Made by a program: the position numbers and the translations under genes | Origin: Desulfuromonas sp. | GTDB lineage: Bacteria > Desulfobacterota > Desulfuromonadia > Desulfuromonadales > BM103 | Length of the DNA: 49,773 bases | Assembly (NCBI GenBank): GCA_012026975.1 | Contig: VEPG01000056.1 | Location: forward strand, 67,871-117,643 | Direction: 5' to 3' | Shown: positions 35,301 to 42,370 of the stretch, piece by piece | Layout: every line of letters starts with the position of its first letter | Numbering within the stretch: the stretch's first letter is position 1 | The notes under the pieces: generated by a model | Told to the model about the DNA's origin: nothing | Seen by the model: the letters and a program-made list of their open reading frames with translations, nothing else | Database searches by the model: none

Positions 35301-35635
35301 CCGCCGTAGGTGACCACCGGGTTGATTAGGGTGGCGGCCGCGGTGTACTCGACGGTCAGGGCCGCCACCAGCAACCGGTTACTGCCGGTGCCAACGGTGT
35401 AGGCGGTGGCCGGCAGGGTCGCCAGGGAGGTATTGCCGTTGCCGCCGGTCACTCCGGCCCAGGCCTTGGCACTGGTCACCGCCGCTTCGGCACTCCCCGA
35501 CAGTGCAGTAGCTGTCAGCATCCCGACCACCGCGGTAACCACCAATATCCGCCGGACCCAGTGTTTGACCATGCTCATCGCCTTATCCGTCATTGCGTCA
35601 ACTCCGCACATAGCGTTCATCGCGTTGGTAGCCAT
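29396..35635 (-). CDS. Exported 18-motif multiheme cytochrome with large N-terminal beta-sandwich region
   Basis: The protein has 2,079 residues. ATG 35635 follows GGGGGAAGG and starts 12 bases after the previous stop. The leader is Met-rich, with a signal segment ending near SAEA. Residues 52 to ~920 hold no heme: first a domain of unknown type, then a DUF1349-like lectin/glucanase fold (AGIMVRAST, PPRWLRLVRNGN, SADGNTW), then two tandem ~85-residue repeats (NVGSFTYKINGT), then another Ig-like domain. From ~928 come 15 CXXCH, two CX4CH (CETIYCH, CRNISCH) and one CX3CH (CTSQCH). The first four are the cluster's shared tetraheme module. The C-terminal ~430 residues match the cytochrome ending at 8157. 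The lectin-like part may bind surface or matrix sugars while the tail moves electrons; this is inference. Confidence 0.94.
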   Translation of the reverse strand: MATNAMNAMCGVDAMTDKAMSMVKHWVRRILVVTAVVGMLTATALSGSAEAAVTSAKAWAGVTGGNGNTSLATLPATAYTVGTGSNRLLVAALTVEYTAAATLINPVVTYGGKTLTQLGSSCELPTATRGWMTVWVGYLKEADIAGASGTNLVASWVNSANSVSNANLFAATYAGVSQTQPVPLNSGYSVNADTATNATALTFRNNVSYADGGMVFYATADSGTSTTMTQATGFTASLAPVNYGARGSVFTAANKSSNSPAGTAASTLSVTWSGSTAYSALVVAALNPDTVTSEPGYVTIPDGQSANGNPLTLAPVPVSSGDQVGYQTDQTGLVYRAVSSKSDGFHGTILDSKWVKSDIGGFASAAPAIVDGDLQLNGRGNINNTTPGTTDSLTYLYQNNATGSFTIDVRVDSLLNTNTAAKAGIMVRASTATNSMYAGIFVTPGSGAMFGRRTTAGGTAAFTTTTGITPPRWLRLVRNGNVFSAFQSADGNTWTQVGANVTITMTDPVLAGLAVSSQSTTLDTRARFDNYLYMPASTSGMTTTWTAVATSIVTNDGGALTDWTAGVYGVSLRNGATGAVVDTNLFNYSPCVDVSPSAITIPASQTVKGGNVSLPALYTAAGNVGSFTYKINGTTVTSPWNSYALVPAGTSANVTLQVSGTDPDCGGKVVTASQTIAVDNTCIDGTPSTITIRTGQVAGGPAIDLTRLFTKTGNVGSFTYKINGTPVTSPWSSMAYGVATPEMVTLEVHGTDPDCGGSLVNAVNQIEIDNRCVRNPPSISFDDDEYHVGKGRAIPVKVTFRNEDTYGCGSSTFSLAVASDSNLTDFNPSYFNPVGSNSNVTLGGREARTIELVVSAKAAAVDWQVNNTKVEITSSYASHNLPAKTSGIAKSTVFLVSPITHNSVTTHSTKWSGKWGTSETGAKYGNFDCMICHEKGGPNIKWLRGSVSLPEWGGGGPVTRTVVMKDANAGSNNWGNDDPAGADIQPDSKAGAGRTGSNRVCEVCHSITLHHRFDTEIDPDGAGPLTKQTDGYTHFNNRDCTDCHRHSGGFTADCTGCHGNPPLEDTHGGPNGLAKIPGATGSTTPGTHYKHTVVLGFPCEYCHNGWRNEGEMPKTVAGGKQQINHVFNVFYDLGMTDPERNSGHYTGQDGVNYTPYQPAIDAGIQAADGTILPGRGTMTCETIYCHGGFMGGTSPQWNSNVTCNACHGTTVANPPPGRSHQTHVSKQGLACTDCHGSTPAPGSNGHVNGRVKWDLTGLKTKGKNVNGDPLYKSVQAGSWTLTGTSNADGSDMPPSNIYGSCRNISCHMGRETPPWNNNGNPATCTSCHNDGSDTGLLADAAPATGNHAQHARPAAGTIDEKMINAFVNKCESCHGGGANTGSHVGHSDGAVTFGGGMTYSLPSGSGGTCTSQCHDLKGLDALNNPVAITWGSTNALSCEACHEAPYIGPTVVDPAGVGGTANGMAASGYGSHLKQQLSETFSAATNWGAQCKKCHPFHEGSAVMVPEIPATATFGGDLGVDFPITGGIHLGGSATTRTTEAEICWECHANAANTVTRTASMTIVSAASNSSFVDAGNGLGNFKVGRYVRVGGATAQANNGYFKIKTVNAGSLFVDATLTAQATASSITLVDEISEWGANAPLSTSPLAAQSPYDYGALYTDTTTSAGTRTANWTTGFWRSGRGGTSTDMFWYKRGRIQSTHSANFTSGTSAVAGSNYAKTETRDAVGDIRCSYCHDVHDRNHAIDVGTGAAETYTGRPYLRGSWNANPYEEDGAPQTGTTYFNTQRFGAVPRGNGASQRSLGGFWIDINNVKPGTAPKPAGATAADGTAAANPTSGWTLNGSAGLCMTCHSADKSGNPVTVDTMDYDTSDTNWISTGNGHANAVIGGTGSGATNIFNLRGSTTGCSTNPVMHFQGCNAPNDGGNTGFRNGGTSRYNYTPSLNPASTENNQSTTPPLNNWGTITIDAATVNSQYHKFSCSKCHNPHASRLPKLMITNCLDTKHNTWDDSYQLNATTGINANRSLSNWSSAQNCHRLGGIADGTGPEAVDTGAVGATQGTGTDYSNRGWNVVTPWTSGPPQ

Positions 35636-35647
35636 GACCTTCCCCCC

Positions 35648-38110
35648 CTACTTCGGCAGCCGGGTATGGCAGTCGATGCAGATGATCGCGCCGCCTTCCC
35701 ATTGGACAGGGTACTTGTCGACCCGGCCGCCCTCCCAGAGATGGCAGGAGATCTGGCAGCTCTTGTCGGCGGCGTTCCAGCCGCCGAGGGTGGTGGCCAT
35801 GGCGCGCAGCGTCTGCGGCTGCTCGTCATAGGAGGAACCGTCGTTCTTCTTGTAGGTGTTCATCCGCGTCCAGTTGTTGGAAAGCTCCGGCACGTTGAAC
35901 AGATCGTCGCGCACCTGGGCCTTGGAGCGGATCTTCGCGTCGACGAACTGAATGTCGACCGTCGTGTTGACATGCTTGCTCTTGTCGACGATAGCCGCAT
36001 TCCCTTTGAGGGAAGCCCTGGTGCCATCGTGACAGCCGGCGCAGACCGGATTCTGGTCGTTCGCCTTGCCGGTTACCGTGTCGTTATGACAGACGTAGCA
36101 GGTGATCGTTGTCGAGTTCGGCGTGCCGTCGGCCAGCAGGGTACCGCCGTGGCCGCGCAACTGGGCGACGGCTCCGGCCAGTCCGGCCGGGACCGGATCG
36201 CTGTTGAGCACCGGGAGAAAATCCTTCAGGCCACTGTAGATGGCGTTGTAGTGGAAACCGACCTGATGTTCCAGATGCCCGCCCGATTCCGGGCTGTTGC
36301 CATGGCACTTGGCGCACTTGTCGCCGGCAAAGCTGGTGCCCCAAACCGGAGTAGTGGCGTAGACACGGGTATTGGTGGCGTCTTTGCCGCTGTGGCAGTA
36401 GGAGTTGTTGCAGGTGCTGCCGTTCCAGCCGGTGCCGGCCAGCGTCTTGATGCCGTTGGCATGGGCGGTAGCAGCATTGCCGTGACACTGGCCGCAGCCG
36501 AATTCGTAGGCGCCGGCGGTCGAGTGATTGACCGTGTCGCCGTAGGCCGCACTGGCTCCCGCCCCGATATGTGCGGGGTGTGAGCCGCTGGCCGGCGGCC
36601 AGTTCCCCTGGTCGAGGCTGTAGCTCCCGAGGTCGGCAGGGTTGCCGTCGGCGTTGTGGCAGTCGGCGCAGGCGAGCACGCCGCCGACGGTCCAGTCGCC
36701 GGTCGTATTGGCGAGGTGACAGCTGTTGGTGCAGGTCTGGGTGGCGCTGACATAACTGACTGTCTGCTGCAGGATGGTATCGACGTGCTGCGCCCCTGAA
36801 CCACTGTGCGGATGGCAGCTGGTGCAGCCGCTCACGAAGGCGGTGTTGCCGACATGCGCCGGGTGCTTGGCGCTGGTCGGCCCCTGGGGGGACGTTGCCC
36901 ATCCCTGCAACAGGGTGAAGAAGCCGGCAGAGGAACCGTGGCAGTCCTGGCAAGGGTTGTCGCCGGCATTGCCGAGATTCCCCGCCGCCCATTCGCCGGC
37001 ATCGGCATCGTGACAGCCGTTGGTCGCGCCGCAGGTGCCGCCGAAGCCGGCAGCCTTGGCATAGTTGTAAGTATTGCTGATCCGGGTGTTGTTGAAGTTG
37101 ACCGTACCGTTGAGATGGTCCGGACCGCTGCCGTTATGGGTATGGCAGGTATTGCAGCCGGCCACGTAGCCGGAGTTGGCATGCGCATCGTGCAGGGCGG
37201 CATTCTCCGTGCCGTGCGTGTGGCCGACGCCGTTGGCCGCGTGGCACTCGTCGCAGCTCCCTGCCGAGAAGCCCTTGCTGTGCTGGTGGCAGCTCACGCA
37301 GTCGTTTTTGTTCTCATGGCCTGTATCCGCACCGCCCGCGGACATGTTCCAGCCATGCCACTTCACCCCGTTGGCGCGGGTGGCATCGTAGGTATGGCAA
37401 ACCTCGCAGACGCGGTTGGACGTGGCGTGGGCCGTGGCGTCATCGCCGAAATCGGCGGAACCGGCCACGGTGCTTTGGAAACTGACCGCCGCACTGTTGC
37501 CGCCCGGGAAATCGACACCGCTATCGGGAGCATCGACCGTCGCGCGAACCCGCTTGATGTTGCTGCTGTTCTTGACATGGCAGGTGTTGCAGGAGAATTC
37601 GCCGTAGCGGCCACCGGGGATCCCCCAGCCATTTTGTGCCGACCACTTCAGGGAACCGGTGGTCAACGAGTTGTGCAGGAGCGGGTTGTTCGGCTTGAGA
37701 TTGCCGAGTATTTGCGGGTTGGCACCGGACACGCCGTTGCCGTCCTGGTAGGTGATACGTATCTGATAGGCAGTGAAGTTGGTCAGACCGGCAATGGTGT
37801 ACAGGAAGGGGCTCGCGGCGTGGGGCAGGGTCGCGCTGCCGTAGCCTGCGCCGCTCCAGGGGCCGCCTTGCGTATCCCATTCGACCAGCAGGGTGTTATC
37901 GCCGTTATCGTCGCCGCTGTAAGGGGAAGATACGATCAGCGACCGGTCCTGCGCCGAAACCTTGACCGCGCCGGCCGTAGTGCCGTTGGCTGCCTCGGCG
38001 GCAGCTCCGATCGAGAAAAAAGCGAACAGCACCGCCGTACCGACAGACAGCCGCAGCCATGGCTTTGGCCACGACGGCAGGATTGCCCTACAAAGACCCC
38101 GACTGTTCAT
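35648..38110 (-). CDS. Exported 17-motif multiheme c-type cytochrome
   Basis: The protein has 820 residues. ATG 38110 has AAGGGAT just upstream. A signal peptide ends near AAAEA, followed by one ~100-residue FnIII-like domain (FTAYQIRITYQDGNG). From residue ~173 to ~815 there are 13 CXXCH motifs, two CX3CH (CTNSCH, CQISCH), one CX4CH (CNNSYCH) and a CX5CH (CGATNGCH, 37010-37033). The first four motifs form the shared tetraheme module (KYGEF-like GRYGEFSCNTCH, then CEVCH, CVSCH, CDECH). It lies between the MarR-type regulator (96 bp upstream) and the 18-motif cytochrome (12 bp downstream), so all three are probably cotranscribed. By family it is a periplasmic or outer-surface electron carrier. 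Confidence 0.94.
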   Translation of the reverse strand: MNSRGLCRAILPSWPKPWLRLSVGTAVLFAFFSIGAAAEAANGTTAGAVKVSAQDRSLIVSSPYSGDDNGDNTLLVEWDTQGGPWSGAGYGSATLPHAASPFLYTIAGLTNFTAYQIRITYQDGNGVSGANPQILGNLKPNNPLLHNSLTTGSLKWSAQNGWGIPGGRYGEFSCNTCHVKNSSNIKRVRATVDAPDSGVDFPGGNSAAVSFQSTVAGSADFGDDATAHATSNRVCEVCHTYDATRANGVKWHGWNMSAGGADTGHENKNDCVSCHQHSKGFSAGSCDECHAANGVGHTHGTENAALHDAHANSGYVAGCNTCHTHNGSGPDHLNGTVNFNNTRISNTYNYAKAAGFGGTCGATNGCHDADAGEWAAGNLGNAGDNPCQDCHGSSAGFFTLLQGWATSPQGPTSAKHPAHVGNTAFVSGCTSCHPHSGSGAQHVDTILQQTVSYVSATQTCTNSCHLANTTGDWTVGGVLACADCHNADGNPADLGSYSLDQGNWPPASGSHPAHIGAGASAAYGDTVNHSTAGAYEFGCGQCHGNAATAHANGIKTLAGTGWNGSTCNNSYCHSGKDATNTRVYATTPVWGTSFAGDKCAKCHGNSPESGGHLEHQVGFHYNAIYSGLKDFLPVLNSDPVPAGLAGAVAQLRGHGGTLLADGTPNSTTITCYVCHNDTVTGKANDQNPVCAGCHDGTRASLKGNAAIVDKSKHVNTTVDIQFVDAKIRSKAQVRDDLFNVPELSNNWTRMNTYKKNDGSSYDEQPQTLRAMATTLGGWNAADKSCQISCHLWEGGRVDKYPVQWEGGAIICIDCHTRLPK
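37010..37033 (-). other. Candidate CX5CH heme site
   Basis: Eight codons read CGATNGCH, followed by DADAGEW. The GGTC...GCH.D..G.W frame is the same as the CX9CH and CX10CH sites in the 8157-12647 cytochrome. Confidence 0.5.
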
Positions 38111-38163
38111 ATCCCTTTACCTCATTTGTTATTCCGACGATAACGCCACAAATTAAAGGCAGA

Positions 38164-38188
38164 AGCCCCATCCCACGACCAGGGGGCT
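38164..38188 (-). terminator. Possible attenuator hairpin between regulator and cytochrome
   Basis: On the minus strand AGCCCC and GGGGCT are separated by 13 bases, with TCTGCCTTTAATTTG after. It lies between the MarR-type gene (ends 38207) and the cytochrome start (38110). The stem is only 6 bp and the T-run is broken, so partial termination at most. Confidence 0.35.
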
Positions 38189-38206
38189 ACCTCAACCCTT
38201 CTCGGC

Positions 38207-38635
38207 TTATTGCGCCACAGCTTCTCTGGAACCCGGCATCACCGTATCGAACGGACGGCGGCCAAACCCCGGGAGAGACTCTTCGTGGTGACGCGGCCTG
38301 AGCGTTCTGGCCAGTTCCCTGATCAAGGCTTCACCATGGCCGGTCAGATAGACTGCCAAGACACGCGGATGCTGCGGATCGCGTTCCGTCCGCAGCAGGT
38401 CGTATCCTTTCAGCACCGGCACATCATGTTCACGCTCGACATACCGGGAAAGCGCCTTGACGTTGCGACTGAGCGACCCTTGCGGCATATCGAGCATCTT
38501 CATCAACTCGGGCATGGTGATCCCGGGGTTCTCGGATACCGCCAGCAGCAAGGCAATGTGCTGAAGCGGCAGCTCCTTGTGAACCTGGTGACGAAGGATT
38601 CCCAATGCAGCCGACAAACGGAAGATTTCTCTCAT
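38207..38635 (-). CDS. MarR-family transcriptional regulator
   Basis: The protein has 142 residues from ATG 38635 (MREIFRLSAAL), with AAGG about 10 bases upstream. The frame extends to 38800, but the added 55 residues do not look like a protein domain and the shorter form has normal MarR length. A winged helix-turn-helix is seen in LPLQHIALLLAVSENPGIT, MPELMKMLDMPQGSLSR and NVKALSRY, then a wing with DLLRTERDP and RVLAVYLTGHGEALI. MarR proteins are small-molecule or redox-sensitive repressors. Its position immediately upstream of two cytochrome genes on the same strand suggests it controls its own unit. A GGCTTTG-N12-CAAAGCC inverted repeat at 38786-38811 is a candidate operator. Confidence 0.85.
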   Translation of the reverse strand: MREIFRLSAALGILRHQVHKELPLQHIALLLAVSENPGITMPELMKMLDMPQGSLSRNVKALSRYVEREHDVPVLKGYDLLRTERDPQHPRVLAVYLTGHGEALIRELARTLRPRHHEESLPGFGRRPFDTVMPGSREAVAQ

Positions 38636-38785
38636 CTGCGCCAACCTTTTCCTGTTCTGATGTTTGTCATCGACGCATCCAGAGCGATGACTGCGGCGTG
38701 CGTCCTGGCTGACAACTTCAATTTTCCGTACGCAGCACCGCCATATCACTGCCTCGGCGCGCGATATGACAATGTCTGTAAAAAT

Positions 38786-38811
38786 GGCTTTGCCAACCAC
38801 TCAACAAAGCC
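38786..38811. repeat. Inverted repeat upstream of MarR-type gene
   Basis: GGCTTTG and CAAAGCC are separated by 12 bases, about 150 bp upstream of the regulator's start. Possible autoregulatory operator; no binding evidence. Confidence 0.35.
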
Positions 38812-39387
38812 AACCTTTTAACAAAATCACCTTTATTACAGATAGTTAGACAATCAGCCCAATCATCTGCCCAACCAATCAACCATCAATAGTCAAAGCT
38901 TTTGTACCGCTGGCTTGCACTGCACTTCCCCCGCACCAGCCATATTAATTAACAATTGTTTATTAGATTTTGAAGGCAGTGATGAAGAGATATCGCCTTG
39001 CCAAAGTCTTAATGAGAACACAACGTCGATCTCGTATTTTTCTCACAAAAAACTCATGTAAATTTTATTGAATAAACCGGAATACACATCATTGAGAGTA
39101 GTAGTCGGTTAATCGGCTATATGCCGTCGCTACGGGCACAAAAGCAAAAGCAATGCCACTTTCCGGTGGTTTTAATCATAAAATAATTTTAAACTAAACC
39201 ATCTATTTCGAATGGTTATCCATTTTTAATGCCAAAACGTGCATTCGGTTCCCGGCGAAGGCCACCCGCTCTCACCACACACAGGGAATCCGGCAGAAAG
39301 ATACTCTCCCACCCAAGTCACGTGATGGATCCAACAACGACGAACAACAGGTGAGCCGCTTGTCATCGCCGACCCGACCGATTCCGC

Positions 39388-39416
39388 TTGACATCCTTAA
39401 GCGTGCGGCGTATAAG
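39388..39416 (+). promoter_or_regulatory. Sigma-70 promoter of rplU-rpmA
   Basis: TTGACA (39388-39393), a 17-base spacer, then TATAAG (39411-39416). This is an almost perfect consensus 60 bases before the rplU ATG, as expected for strong ribosomal protein expression. The leader contains a possible CCCC...GGGG hairpin (39424-39455). Confidence 0.88.
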
Positions 39417-39475
39417 CGTTATTCCCCAAGGTTCCGCAAGGGCACCAAACCGGGGAACGAAGCGAGGTGAAGGGG

Positions 39476-39784
39476 ATGTACGCGGTCATCAAAACCGGAG
39501 GAAAGCAGTACAAAGTTTCCGCAGGCGACCTGGTGAAGGTCGAAAAACTGGACGGCGCGGTGGGCGACACCATCGAGCTGGCCGAAGTCCTCATGGTTGG
39601 CGGAGCAGAGGTCAAAATCGGAACACCTCTCTTGCCGGGCGCGAAAGTGAAGGCGCGGATCGTGGAACAGGACAAAGACAAGAAAATCCTGGTCTTCAAA
39701 TCCAAGCGCCGCAAGTTTCAGCGCAAGCTTTACGGCCACCGTCAGCCCATTACCCGCCTGCAGATTACGGCGATCGAAGCGTAA
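39476..39784 (+). CDS. rplU: 50S ribosomal protein L21
   Basis: The protein has 102 residues, the usual L21 length. It begins MYAVIKTGGKQYKV at ATG 39476, with AGGTGAAGGGG upstream; a GTG at 39467 in frame is part of that site and not the start. It keeps the family's GDLVKVEKL opening and the basic C-terminal stretch KRRKFQRK. L21 binds 23S rRNA in the large subunit. It is followed after 12 bases by rpmA, its standard partner. Confidence 0.98.
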   Translation: MYAVIKTGGKQYKVSAGDLVKVEKLDGAVGDTIELAEVLMVGGAEVKIGTPLLPGAKVKARIVEQDKDKKILVFKSKRRKFQRKLYGHRQPITRLQITAIEA

Positions 39785-39796
39785 GGAGACAGCACC

Positions 39797-40051
39797 ATGG
39801 CTCACAAGAAAGGCGTCGGCAGTTCCCGTAACGGTCGCGACAGCGCCGGCAAACGCCTCGGCGTCAAGCGGTTCGCCGGCCAGACGGTTACCGCCGGTTC
39901 GATTCTGGTCCGCCAGCGCGGCACCACCGTGCACCCCGGCAACAACGTCGGCTGCGGCAAAGACTACACCCTGTTCGCCCTGATCGAAGGGGTGGTGAAG
40001 TTCGAACGGCTCGGCAAGGACCGCAAGAAGGTCAGCGTCTACGCTGCCTGA
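39797..40051 (+). CDS. rpmA: 50S ribosomal protein L27
   Basis: The protein has 84 residues. It begins [16 protein letters not shown], the canonical L27 N-terminus that reaches the peptidyl-transferase centre, and continues with [11 protein letters not shown] and [10 protein letters not shown]. No N-terminal cleavage extension of the Firmicutes type is present. GGAG lies 8 bases before the ATG. Cotranscribed with rplU; a strong terminator follows. Confidence 0.99.
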   Translation: MAHKKGVGSSRNGRDSAGKRLGVKRFAGQTVTAGSILVRQRGTTVHPGNNVGCGKDYTLFALIEGVVKFERLGKDRKKVSVYAA

Positions 40052-40076
40052 ACCCAGTAGTCCGGAGCAGAATCTC

Positions 40077-40114
40077 AAGGCCCGAGGCTCCCTGCGAGCT
40101 TCGGGCCTTTTTCT
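40077..40114 (+). terminator. Intrinsic terminator after rpmA
   Basis: AAGGCCCGA(G)GCTC and GAGC(T)TCGGGCCTT form a stem of about 14 bp around CCTGC, then TTTTCT. It ends just 12 bases before obgE, so obgE depends on readthrough or on a promoter within the hairpin region. Confidence 0.92.
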
Positions 40115-40125
40115 GGCAATCGATT

Positions 40126-41166
40126 ATGAAATTCGTTGACGAAGTGAAAATCCAGGCGAAAGCCGGCGACGGCGGCAAAGGGTGTCTCTCCTTCCGCCGC
40201 GAGAAGTTCATCCCCCTTGGCGGCCCGAACGGCGGCGACGGCGGGGACGGCGGCAACGTCTGCTTCGTGGTCGACTCCGGGCTGGGCACCTTGCTCGACC
40301 TGCGCTACAAGGTGCACTACAACGCCGGCAACGGCGAGGGCGGCAAGGGCGCGAACCGGCACGGCAAGAACGGCGAGACGCTGATCATCCGCGTCCCCCC
40401 CGGCACGCTGATCTACGATGACGAGACCGGCGAGCAACTGGCCGACCTGACTGAACCGGGAGAACCGCTGGTGCTGTTGCGCGGGGGCATGGGCGGCCGC
40501 GGCAACGCCCGCTTCGTCACTTCGACCAACCGTGCGCCGCGCCACACCCAGCCGGGTCTTCCCGGCGAACGCCGCACCCTGCGTCTGCAGCTCAAACTGC
40601 TGGCCGATGTCGGCCTGGTCGGCCTGCCCAACGCCGGTAAATCGACCCTGATCTCCAGCGTCTCGGCGGCGCGGCCAAAGATCGCCGACTACCCCTTCAC
40701 CACCCTGGTCCCCAACCTTGGCGTGGTGCGCTACGGCGACTACCAGAGCTTCGTCATGGCCGACATCCCCGGTCTGATCCAGGGGGCCAGCGAGGGGCAC
40801 GGGCTGGGGCTGCGCTTCCTGCGCCACATCGAACGCACCGACCTGTTTCTGCACCTGGTCGATCTCTCAGGGATGCAGGAAGGCGATCCCCTGGAGAACT
40901 TCGCGGCGATCAACCGCGAACTGGAACATTACAATCCCGAACTGCTCACCCGGCCGATGCTGGTGGTTTTCACCAAGCTCGATGTCACCGAAGTACGGGA
41001 ACAGCTCCCGGCAATGCGCGAAACCTTCGCCGCGCAGGGCTATGCCACCTTCGCGGTCTCGGCGGTCACCGGCGAGGGGACGGCTGAACTGGTGCGCTTT
41101 GTCGGCAGCGAGTTGACCCGCCTGCGAACTGTCGAAACGCTTGACAGTCCCGCCTCGGACGCCTAA
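40126..41166 (+). CDS. obgE: Obg family GTPase ObgE/CgtA
   Basis: The protein has 346 residues. The N-terminal Obg fold (1 to ~158) is glycine-rich (GAGDGG-like [20 protein letters not shown]). The G domain shows the P-loop GLPNAGKST (about 166-174), the switch I region [14 protein letters not shown] (about 213-216) and a variant G4 FTKLD in place of NKxD. Obg proteins aid 50S assembly and link to the stringent response. The position after rplU-rpmA is conserved in most bacteria. No good Shine-Dalgarno is visible before ATG 40126, and a terminator lies directly upstream. Confidence 0.98.
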   Translation: MKFVDEVKIQAKAGDGGKGCLSFRREKFIPLGGPNGGDGGDGGNVCFVVDSGLGTLLDLRYKVHYNAGNGEGGKGANRHGKNGETLIIRVPPGTLIYDDETGEQLADLTEPGEPLVLLRGGMGGRGNARFVTSTNRAPRHTQPGLPGERRTLRLQLKLLADVGLVGLPNAGKSTLISSVSAARPKIADYPFTTLVPNLGVVRYGDYQSFVMADIPGLIQGASEGHGLGLRFLRHIERTDLFLHLVDLSGMQEGDPLENFAAINRELEHYNPELLTRPMLVVFTKLDVTEVREQLPAMRETFAAQGYATFAVSAVTGEGTAELVRFVGSELTRLRTVETLDSPASDA

Positions 41167-41217
41167 ACTTTTCCAGAGTTTTCAACAAGTTCCACATCAA
41201 GATCCGATTGAGGGCAT

Positions 41218-42345
41218 ATGCGCACCATTCTGTTGGCCCATGTCCGGCGCGTGGTGATAAAAATCGGCAGCGGCGTCATCTCCGGCGAAGAAGGGCTCGA
41301 CCTTGCCCGGATCGACTCCATCTGCCGTGACATTATCGATCTTCGCCAACGCGGTTTCGAAGTGGTGCTGGTCTCTTCCGGCGCGGTCGCCGCCGGCAAG
41401 GGTGAACTCGGCATCGTCGGCCGGCCACAGACCATTCCGCTCAAACAGGCCGCGGCCGCCATCGGCCAGAGCCGCCTGATGCGCTCCTACAAAGACGCCC
41501 TGCGCCCCTGCGGCGTCACCGTCGCCCAGGTGCTGCTGACCCGCGACGACCTCGCCAACCGCCGCCGCTACCTGAACGCCCGCAACACCCTGATGACGCT
41601 GCTCGAGCACGGGGTGCTGCCGATCATCAACGAGAACGACACGGTGGTCGTCGACGAGATCCGCTTCGGCGACAACGACAACCTGTCGGCCATGGTCACC
41701 AACCTGGTCGAGGCGCAGATGCTGGTGATCCTCTCCGATGTCGACGGGCTTTACGACAGCGACCCGCGCCACAACCCGCAGGCCACGCTGATCACCGAGG
41801 TGGAGCGGATCACCGACGAGATCGAAGCGATGGCCGGCGACGAGGGCGGCCCCCTGGGGACCGGCGGCATGGCCACCAAGATCAAGGCTGCCAAGCGCGC
41901 CACGCTGTTCGGCGCCGGCACTGCGATCATCAACGGCCGCACCCCCCGAAACCTGCAGTTTCTCTTCGACGGTCACGAACTGGGCACCTACTTCCTGCCG
42001 GTGCGTGACCCGATCGCCGCGCGCAAGCACTGGATCGCCTTTACCAAGAAGCCGCGCGGCAAACTGCTCCTCGACGAGGGGGCGCGCACCGCTATCATCG
42101 ACGGCGGCAAAAGCCTGCTCCCTTCGGGCATCCGTGGCATTGACGGCGAATTCGACCGTGGCGACGCGGTGCGCCTGTGTACCCTCGACGGCAAGGAGTT
42201 CGCCAAAGGTGTCACTAACTACTCATCCCTCGAGTTGCAGAGGATCATGGGGTGCAAAACGAAAGAGATCGAAACGATCCTCGGCTACAAATACGGCGAC
42301 GAAGTCGTCCACCGCGACAATCTGGTGGTGGATGCCGGGGGCTGA
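41218..42345 (+). CDS. proB: Glutamate 5-kinase with PUA domain
   Basis: The protein has 375 residues. The amino-acid kinase fold is seen in RRVVIKIGSGVI (ATP site), VLVSSGAVAAG, INENDTVV, FGDNDNLSA and GTGGMATKIKAA. A C-terminal PUA domain (about 280-365; GKLLLDEGA, GIRGIDGEFDRGD) is present, as in the full-length E. coli type. It phosphorylates glutamate in the first step of proline synthesis. GAGGG lies just before ATG 41218. It is 51 bp after obgE and is separated from proA by a 270-bp gap filled by an inverted repeat element. Confidence 0.98.
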   Translation: MRTILLAHVRRVVIKIGSGVISGEEGLDLARIDSICRDIIDLRQRGFEVVLVSSGAVAAGKGELGIVGRPQTIPLKQAAAAIGQSRLMRSYKDALRPCGVTVAQVLLTRDDLANRRRYLNARNTLMTLLEHGVLPIINENDTVVVDEIRFGDNDNLSAMVTNLVEAQMLVILSDVDGLYDSDPRHNPQATLITEVERITDEIEAMAGDEGGPLGTGGMATKIKAAKRATLFGAGTAIINGRTPRNLQFLFDGHELGTYFLPVRDPIAARKHWIAFTKKPRGKLLLDEGARTAIIDGGKSLLPSGIRGIDGEFDRGDAVRLCTLDGKEFAKGVTNYSSLELQRIMGCKTKEIETILGYKYGDEVVHRDNLVVDAGG

Positions 42346-42370
42346 CCAACAGCGAACTGCCAAACCATCA

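Larger units (their letters stand above)
38636..39475. other. AT-rich divergent intergenic region (840 bp)
   Basis: No convincing gene is seen. The left part must hold the promoter of the MarR-cytochrome unit; I see only weak hexamers (TAATAA on the minus strand near 38835). An inverted repeat lies at 38786-38811. The middle (38820-39240) is AT-rich, with the 12-mer TTTTAATCATAA at 39169-39180 that also occurs near 29168-29179. The right end carries the rplU promoter. Confidence 0.6.

Noticed and set aside
1-38110. CRISPR array as explanation of the regular repeats
   Set aside because: The repeats are in-frame coding units of 615 and 1,458 bp with heme motifs, not 25-40-bp repeats with unique spacers.
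38636-38800. N-terminal extension of the MarR-type gene to 38800
   Set aside because: The extra 55 residues are not seen in the family and the shorter form has standard length.
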